Assembly: GCA_036939355.1 (NCBI GenBank)
Contig: JALLAP010002061.1
Location: 1 to 10,770 of the forward strand
DNA: 10,770 bases
From: Thalassiosira profunda
Taxonomy: Eukaryota; Bacillariophyta; Thalassiosirophyceae; Thalassiosirales; Thalassiosiraceae
Reading direction: 5' to 3'
The notes beneath the pieces were generated by a model, which was given only the letters and a program-made list of their open reading frames with translations, made no database searches and was not told the DNA's origin. A program made the translations under genes and the position numbers. Numbering within the stretch: position 1 is the stretch's first letter; each line of letters begins with the position of its first letter. Below are positions 5,979 through 10,770 of this stretch, piece by piece.

Positions 5979-8935
5979 TCAGAAACCATCCTCGTCGTCG
6001 TCGTCTTGATCGTCGTCGCCAAAATCGATGACCTCCTCGCCCATGGCGTACGACACCCCCGCACCGCCGCCGGTCCCCGATGACAGTCCCCGCCCGACCT
6101 TGTTCAAGATGCGCACGCCGCTCTTGAACGCCTCGTCGAACACCTTGATGCCGTAAAAGTCGTACTCCCCCCCCTCGCGCATCGATTCCATCAGCCCCAA
6201 CGCCTTCATGGGACTGCCGCACCGTTCGTAGGACCGCACGGTCATTGTATAGAGGTCGACGTCGGGGACGAACCCGGCCTCCCGCATGTCGTGCAACACC
6301 GCCTCGGCGTGGCCGGGGTGGAGGCCGGACGCGAGGCAGCGGACGAGGATGTTGTACGTCTGGCGGTTGGGCTGCACGCCCGGCGGGGCCCGCGTCGATT
6401 TCATGGCGCGGTAGACGGCGAGGGCCTTCTCCCACAGCGGGCCCTCGTTGCTGTCCGCGGAAGAAGTTTGGGAGCGTTCGGCCTGCCGCCGTCCGCCCTC
6501 GGCCAGGGCGGCAATGACCGTGTTGAACGTGGCCGTGTTGGGCGCGAGCTCCTCGGAGATCATCTTGCGCAACAGCAGCAATGCCCGGTCCGGCTGGCGC
6601 GCCCGCCGACAGCAGCTGATGGCCGCGCCGTATATGATCTCGTTCGCGGTCAGGCCTTGCGCTTTGACCATGCGAAAGACCCGGCTGGCGGCCTCGACGT
6701 CCCCGNATGATCTCGTTCGCGGTCAGGCCTTGCGCTTTGACCATGCGAAAGACCCGGCTGGCGGCCTCGACGTCCCCGACGCGCTCGCACGCCGTCATGA
6801 GCGAGCCGTAGGTGACGATTGTGGGCTCCAGGCCGTCTGTTTCGAGTTGGGTTAGCAGGTCGAGCGCTCCTTGTAGGTGGAGGCCCTCGGCGCACGCCCG
6901 AATGGCCGCGTTGTACGTCACGACGTTGGGCCGGACCGCGGACCCCGGCGCCTTCATCGCCGCGAGCAGCCGCAGCGCCCGTTTCATTGGCGCGGTCACG
7001 TCGTCGTCTTCTGCTTCGTCGCCGCCCCCATCGGCCTCCTCGTCCCTCCGCTGGCTCGCAGCAGCCCGGGCGCTCGCCGACGCGCACGCGCCGATCGCGG
7101 CCGAGAACGTCACCACGTTCGGCCGGACGCCCTCCCCGCGCATCGTGGCGATCAAGCGCAGCGCCTCTGTGTATTCTCCCGCCTCGGAGCATCCGGCAAT
7201 GGCGGCCGTGTAGGCCATGACGTCCGGGGCGCCGTCGGTGCGATTCGTTTTTTGAGCGGCCAATCGCATCTCGTCCAGCAGTTGGATGCCGTCGCGCCAG
7301 CGGTGTCCGCCGGGGGACCGCGCGCACGCCGAGATGGCGAGGCGGTAGGCCACCCCGTCCGGCCCTCTTAATGGTCGCTTGCCTCCCCGTCGTCGGCGTC
7401 CCTTCGCGTTCGCCCCTTCATTTTCGTCGTCGTCGGCCAGGCATTTCATCCGCTCCAGATACGCCAACGCCTCGTCGGCCAGCCCCCGCTGCTGGCACGC
7501 GTGCAGGGCGCTCGTCAAGGCGAGCCCGTCCAACTTGACGCCGTACTCGGCCGCGGCGTCGGCGACGTGGAGGAGCGCCTCCCATTTTTTGGAGCGCTCG
7601 CACGCCGCCAACACCGTGCCGAAGGTCACCTCGTCNGACGTGGAGGAGCGCCTCCCATTTTTTGGAGCGCTCGCACGCCGCCAACACCGTGCCGAAGGTC
7701 ACCTCGTCTGGAATCGGGACGGCGATGGCGGCATTGTCCGACAGGGCCGTCAGGAGGGGTGTTGCCGTGGTGTCCTCCCGGATCGATTCCAATGGCTCGA
7801 ACTGGGGGTTGGACCGCGAGAGCTGTTCTGCCGACGACTCTTCCGACGTGTTGGGAGGGGAGGAGTGCAAGATCATTTCTCCCAGGAGCTGCACCGCCCT
7901 CCGCCACTCGGCCGCCCGGGCCAACGTCGAGATGGCCGCGTTGTACCCCACCACGCCCATGCCGCCGCCCATGTTGGTCTTTGGGCCGTTTCCGTTGGAA
8001 GAGAGGGCGCGCATGCCTCTATTGAGCACCTCCAATGCGACATCCACTCGCGGTTCGGGCGCACGCTCGCACGCGCTGATGACCGTCGAGTAGACCACCC
8101 CGTTGGGCACCACGTCGGGATATTCTTCCCCCTTTTCCAATATCTTCAGCAGCTCGAGCGATTTGGCCACGTCTCCGTTGCGCGCACAACAAGCGAGGAG
8201 GGAGCCGAAGGTAAAGACGTTCGGGGACAGCGCCCCTCCGGGCTTTTTTGTCCCGTCCGCATTTACGGGAGAGGTGGCCCAGTGGAATATATTGAAGGCT
8301 TCTTCTTGCCGCGCCGGCGGGTGGGATCTGGCGCACGCGTCGATGGCCGAGTTCATGAGGCGGGTGGTGGGCCGTACCTTGGAATTGGAGGCGAATTGGA
8401 TCAATTCCTGGGTCGGTTCCCCCGTTTCTCCGGCAGTGTTTGCATCGGCCGCTGTTCCGGATTTTTGCGATTGTTGCTGCTTTGTCCGCTGCCGCAGCCC
8501 GTCCAACGTCCACACCGCGCGGTACAATCGCAACGCGTCGTCGGTCTTGCCCCGTCGTCCGAGCCGGACGACGGCCGTTTCCACATCCTTGGAGGTGCGG
8601 TGCCTCCGGAGCAGGTGCAGGTCGCTGTAATTGTCGTTGCTGATGTCACTCTGTCTTCTAGCGTCCCTCGCCTCGCCTGCCAGCGGCGCGGCGGGCGTGG
8701 CGGCCGCCTGGGCGGCCAACAGTGATATTCTTCTGCTCGGTTCGTATAATATTGACGGGCCGGGGGCACCGCCAGCTTGCCGTGTCGGCGCCAGTCTGGG
8801 AGGGGGCGGAAATAACAATAATGGTCGGAACGCCCCGCCCGGTGGGACGTTTGCCAATGCCACTGCCAACGCCAGAAAAGCTGCCGCGGCTGCCCGCGGT
8901 GGCAGGGGCCGCGGGCCTCGTATTCTCGGGATCAT
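5979..8935 (-). CDS. Plastid-targeted PPR protein (split by two assembly duplications)
   Basis: The reading frame is continuous from the ATG at 8935 to the TGA at 5979-5981 once one copy of each 72-base duplicate plus its N is removed, giving 936 residues without introns. As printed, each 73-base insertion shifts the frame. The first 35 residues form a signal peptide (Ala/Leu core 15-28) ending GGA, followed by F36-R-P, matching the diatom ASAF-type bipartite plastid leader. About 14 P-type PPR motifs follow (roughly 190-870), with signatures such as VTYNAAIRACAE, VTYGSLMTACERVG and TYNILVRCLASG. A short acidic tail (DDDQDDDDEDGF) ends the protein. PPR proteins bind organellar RNA for cleavage, splicing, editing or stability; no E/DYW or SMR domain is visible, so the target RNA is unknown. 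The 8935 ATG has A at -3 and places the signal peptide at the N-terminus; an in-frame ATG at 9007 would bury it. Confidence 0.9.
6634..6778. repeat. Exact 72-base duplication around a single N (assembly artefact)
   Basis: Copies at 6634-6705 and 6707-6778 are identical and separated only by N at 6706. Deleting one copy plus N joins ...KAQGLTANEI to IYGAAISCC and completes PPR motifs on both sides. It is shorter than a PPR repeat (about 105 bases), so it is not a natural motif duplication. Confidence 0.95.
7564..7708. repeat. Second exact 72-base duplication around a single N (assembly artefact)
   Basis: Copies at 7564-7635 and 7637-7708 are identical and separated only by N at 7636. Removing one copy plus N gives a continuous PPR motif (CERSKKWEALLHVADAAAEY). 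The length equals that of the other duplicate, pointing to unmerged contig ends overlapping by one fixed length. Confidence 0.95.
8831..8935 (-). other. Bipartite plastid leader of PPR protein
   Basis: Hydrophobic Ala/Leu-rich core followed by P-P-G-G-A and F-R-P. In diatoms a Phe at +1 of the signal-peptide cleavage site directs the protein through the periplastid compartment into the plastid stroma, so the inferred location is the stroma. Confidence 0.7.
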
Positions 8936-9289
8936 GATGAGTTTCTCTGATTCGCTGGAGGGGTTGCTGGGGGTTGCTGAGGTGGCCCGTTGCCCGTTGT
9001 TTTGCAAAGAGCGCCCAAGATATGCGCGCCCCGCGTCCGACTCAAACGGCGACGCCGGTGCACTAGACGCCGGTCGGGCTGCGGGCCGGTGAGTGCGGAG
9101 GCGTGGGTGACGGGCAGCCTCCGCGGGCGGGAGCGAGGGGCTGCGGATCCGCGTGGAAGTGGGGAAGTGTGAAAAGAAGAGGAAGAAACCACATAGTACT
9201 TACGTACTTTGGAGCCTACTCTACTACCTACACAGCAAAGAAGACTTCAGCATTCAGTCCAGCGCCCAATCTTCTGCAATTATCAAAGG
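8936..9289. promoter_or_regulatory. Intergenic region between kinase-like and PPR genes
   Basis: Both genes run on the minus strand, so this should hold the 3' end of the kinase-like gene and the promoter and 5' leader of the PPR gene. On the minus strand about 9140-9190 is pyrimidine-rich. A short inverted repeat AGTAC/GTACT flanks TTAC at 9196-9209. I see no gene and no clear TATA box. Confidence 0.45.
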
Positions 9290-10552
9290 TTATTCTGCAA
9301 TGCTGCAGCCGGAAAGCTCCCTCGCGACGCTGTCGGTGGCCAGAAGGTGCAGGGCGGCGTCCGAAACTCGGCGGCTCTTGTTCCGCAGTATCGACGACCT
9401 CCGAGGCAGAAAACGGCGCTTGTTCGTTTCGCGGTCGGTCACGGCGCGGTACACCTCCTCCATGTACAACCCGGTGAACTCGTTCAACGTCTCCTTCGAA
9501 TTGGCATAGGGCGATGCAGCCTCGTGATCGTACCCGAAGCGCATCAGCTTGAGGCCCAATACGCCCATTGCATCGCGAACGTACTTCTGCAAGCTAGGGC
9601 CCTCCACACCAAAGGAATCCAATTGCACTCCGAGGAAGTAGAAGACCACGAATTGCGTCCATCCCGCCCACCCGGCGGCGTTGCGAACCATGTGCGCGAT
9701 CTCCACTTCCGTTTTTCCCGCCCTGCGCATGCGAGAGAAATAGAAGGCCATCAAATCCATGATGTAGTATTTGATGCTCTCTTCGACGATGCCGCGGCCG
9801 AGCCCGTGGCCCACCAAGCAGCCGATCGCGCCCGCGAGCGCCGCCCCCAAATCTTTGCCCTGCGGACCGGCAAAGCACGTTTCCCAATCGCAAACCTCGC
9901 GGCAGTACGCCTCGGTCCGATCCTTGGGCGCCTCGGCGCGGCACAATCCCTCCACGACGCCCTTGGCCATCTGCAGCAGCCCGGCGAAGCAGGGCTTGAC
10001 GGTTTCATTGAATTTGGGGTCGTAGTCGTCCATCAGGTGGAGCGTCGCCAGCGTGTCGGCGAGCTGCACGGCCACCCTCCCGTCGACGCAGCCGTCCGCG
10101 AATTGATTGCCGAATTGCTCGTCCGCCGCGCTCCACTCGGTCACGAGGATCTTCCCCCGCTGCGGCTTCCCCCCCGAGTCAGGTTGGCACTCGACGTCCC
10201 AGCACGCCAGGGGAGCCACAACGCAGTCCGGCGTCGCCGCCGCCATGCGCTCCATCATTTGGTACTCATTCTCGGTCCGAGCCAGGTCGTGGAAGGCGTC
10301 AGGGTTGAACAGCGCGTATTCGAACGAGAGCTTGGCGAATACCGTCAGATCGTTGTCCGATGTGTGCACCTTGTAGCTGAAGTTGGTGATGCCCCCCGAC
10401 AAGATCTTGGCCTCGAGCGTTTGCCCTCCATTCAGTGCGTCGTTGAGTTGGCGGAAAATGGGAGGCGACGACGAAGAGGAAGTGCGGCAGTGCTCGGCGA
10501 TCGTGTCGAGCACGAGTTGCTTCTCCGTCTCTTCTCCGGAGGAGGCCGACAT
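9290..10552 (-). CDS. Kinase-fold (MTR kinase/APH-like) phosphotransferase, catalytic loop apparently missing
   Basis: An intronless frame of 420 residues from the ATG at 10552 (A at -3) to TAA at 9290-9292. The frame stays open to an upstream ATG at 10723, but the extra 57 residues look like untranslated leader. Visible are a glycine-containing ATP loop (LSGGITNFSYKV, 51-62), an invariant-type lysine (VFAKL, K74), an acidic helix (RTENEYQMM, 92-100), a hinge (ILVTEW, 135-140) and a metal-binding motif (CDWE then GPQGKDLG, 221-236) followed by a helical C-terminal lobe. The order resembles methylthioribose kinase and aminoglycoside/choline kinase-like proteins, which phosphorylate small hydroxylated substrates. 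The expected HxDxxxxN catalytic loop upstream of D222 is absent: the gap from the helical segment (L171-H172) to DWE is too short and has no HxD. This may be a pseudokinase, a true deletion or an assembly loss. Substrate is unknown. Confidence 0.72.
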   Translation of the reverse strand: MSASSGEETEKQLVLDTIAEHCRTSSSSSPPIFRQLNDALNGGQTLEAKILSGGITNFSYKVHTSDNDLTVFAKLSFEYALFNPDAFHDLARTENEYQMMERMAAATPDCVVAPLACWDVECQPDSGGKPQRGKILVTEWSAADEQFGNQFADGCVDGRVAVQLADTLATLHLMDDYDPKFNETVKPCFAGLLQMAKGVVEGLCRAEAPKDRTEAYCREVCDWETCFAGPQGKDLGAALAGAIGCLVGHGLGRGIVEESIKYYIMDLMAFYFSRMRRAGKTEVEIAHMVRNAAGWAGWTQFVVFYFLGVQLDSFGVEGPSLQKYVRDAMGVLGLKLMRFGYDHEAASPYANSKETLNEFTGLYMEEVYRAVTDRETNKRRFLPRRSSILRNKSRRVSDAALHLLATDSVARELSGCSIAE

Positions 10553-10770
10553 GTTGGGATTGGAATGTGATGTCTTGCAAGATAGTTGCTGGGGGAGTCG
10601 AGCCGATGTTATGGGCCGACCGCGGATTTGTGTTTGTGTGATGGTTGTGCGGAGTTCGTTCGTCGTGCACACGACGTCGTGGCAAATTGAGAACTCGGCT
10701 TCTGACGGTACCGCGAGCCCCAACTCCGAACTTTTGTGCCAACTCGTAAAGATGCCTTGCTGCGCACCCG
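10553..10770. promoter_or_regulatory. 5' region of kinase-like gene and window edge
   Basis: Sequence upstream of the kinase start on the minus strand, presumably its promoter and leader. An ATG at 10752 on the plus strand opens a frame reading MPCCAP to the window edge, too short to support a gene. Confidence 0.35.

Noticed and set aside
6634..7708. The 72-base duplicates as natural PPR repeat expansions or a transposon footprint
   Set aside because: They are exactly identical, equal in length, separated by a single N and break the frame; a PPR unit is about 105 bases.
7379..8725. A 448-codon plus-strand frame opposite the PPR gene
   Set aside because: It crosses the N at 7636 and the artefactual duplicate, has no domain signal and is the antisense shadow of the PPR motifs.
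9196..9209. AGTACTTACGTACT as an operator or hairpin
   Set aside because: Five-base arms and a four-base loop are common by chance; no second copy or context supports it.
9209..10570. A 453-codon open frame on the plus strand opposite the kinase-like gene
   Set aside because: It mirrors the real gene, has no recognisable motif and is rich in the Arg/His/Leu residues typical of antisense shadows in GC-rich coding DNA.
10752..10770. Start of a plus-strand gene (MPCCAP...) at the window edge
   Set aside because: Only six codons are visible, too little to support a gene.

Overview
The window reads as GC-rich nuclear DNA of a photosynthetic stramenopile, most likely a centric (Thalassiosira-like) diatom. 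Supporting signs are short GT-AG introns, a pentatricopeptide-repeat (PPR) protein with a diatom-type plastid targeting leader (signal peptide, then a Phe at the predicted cleavage site), and a secreted modular wall-type protein with RXL motifs after its signal peptide. The species call is inference; gene structures were read directly from the bases.

Layout: (1) 304-2263, minus strand: one spliced gene whose exons lie in different frames. It joins a von Willebrand factor A-like domain to a C-terminal J-domain (HPD). (2) 2264-2945: a divergent intergenic region with short repeated motifs. (3) 2946-5685, plus strand: a five-exon gene for a 722-residue secreted protein with six related Cys/aromatic modules resembling chitin-binding CBM5/12 modules, then Thr-rich linkers and an 8-Cys domain. 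(4) 5686-5978: a convergent 3' region with a hairpin. (5) 5979-8935, minus: an intronless plastid-type PPR protein of 936 residues once two assembly artefacts are removed. At each artefact an exact 72-base block is duplicated around a single N. (6) 9290-10552, minus: a kinase-fold phosphotransferase resembling methylthioribose kinase/APH proteins that seems to lack the HxDxxxxN catalytic loop. (7) 1-303 and 10553-10770: flanks without a supportable gene.

The four genes do not form an obvious pathway. No RNA genes, transposons, CRISPR arrays or viral genes were recognised. The observations most worth following up are the vWA-J fusion with a degenerate metal site, the six-module RXL wall protein with a recently duplicated module, the kinase without its catalytic loop, and the two identical-length assembly duplications, which would break automatic gene models.
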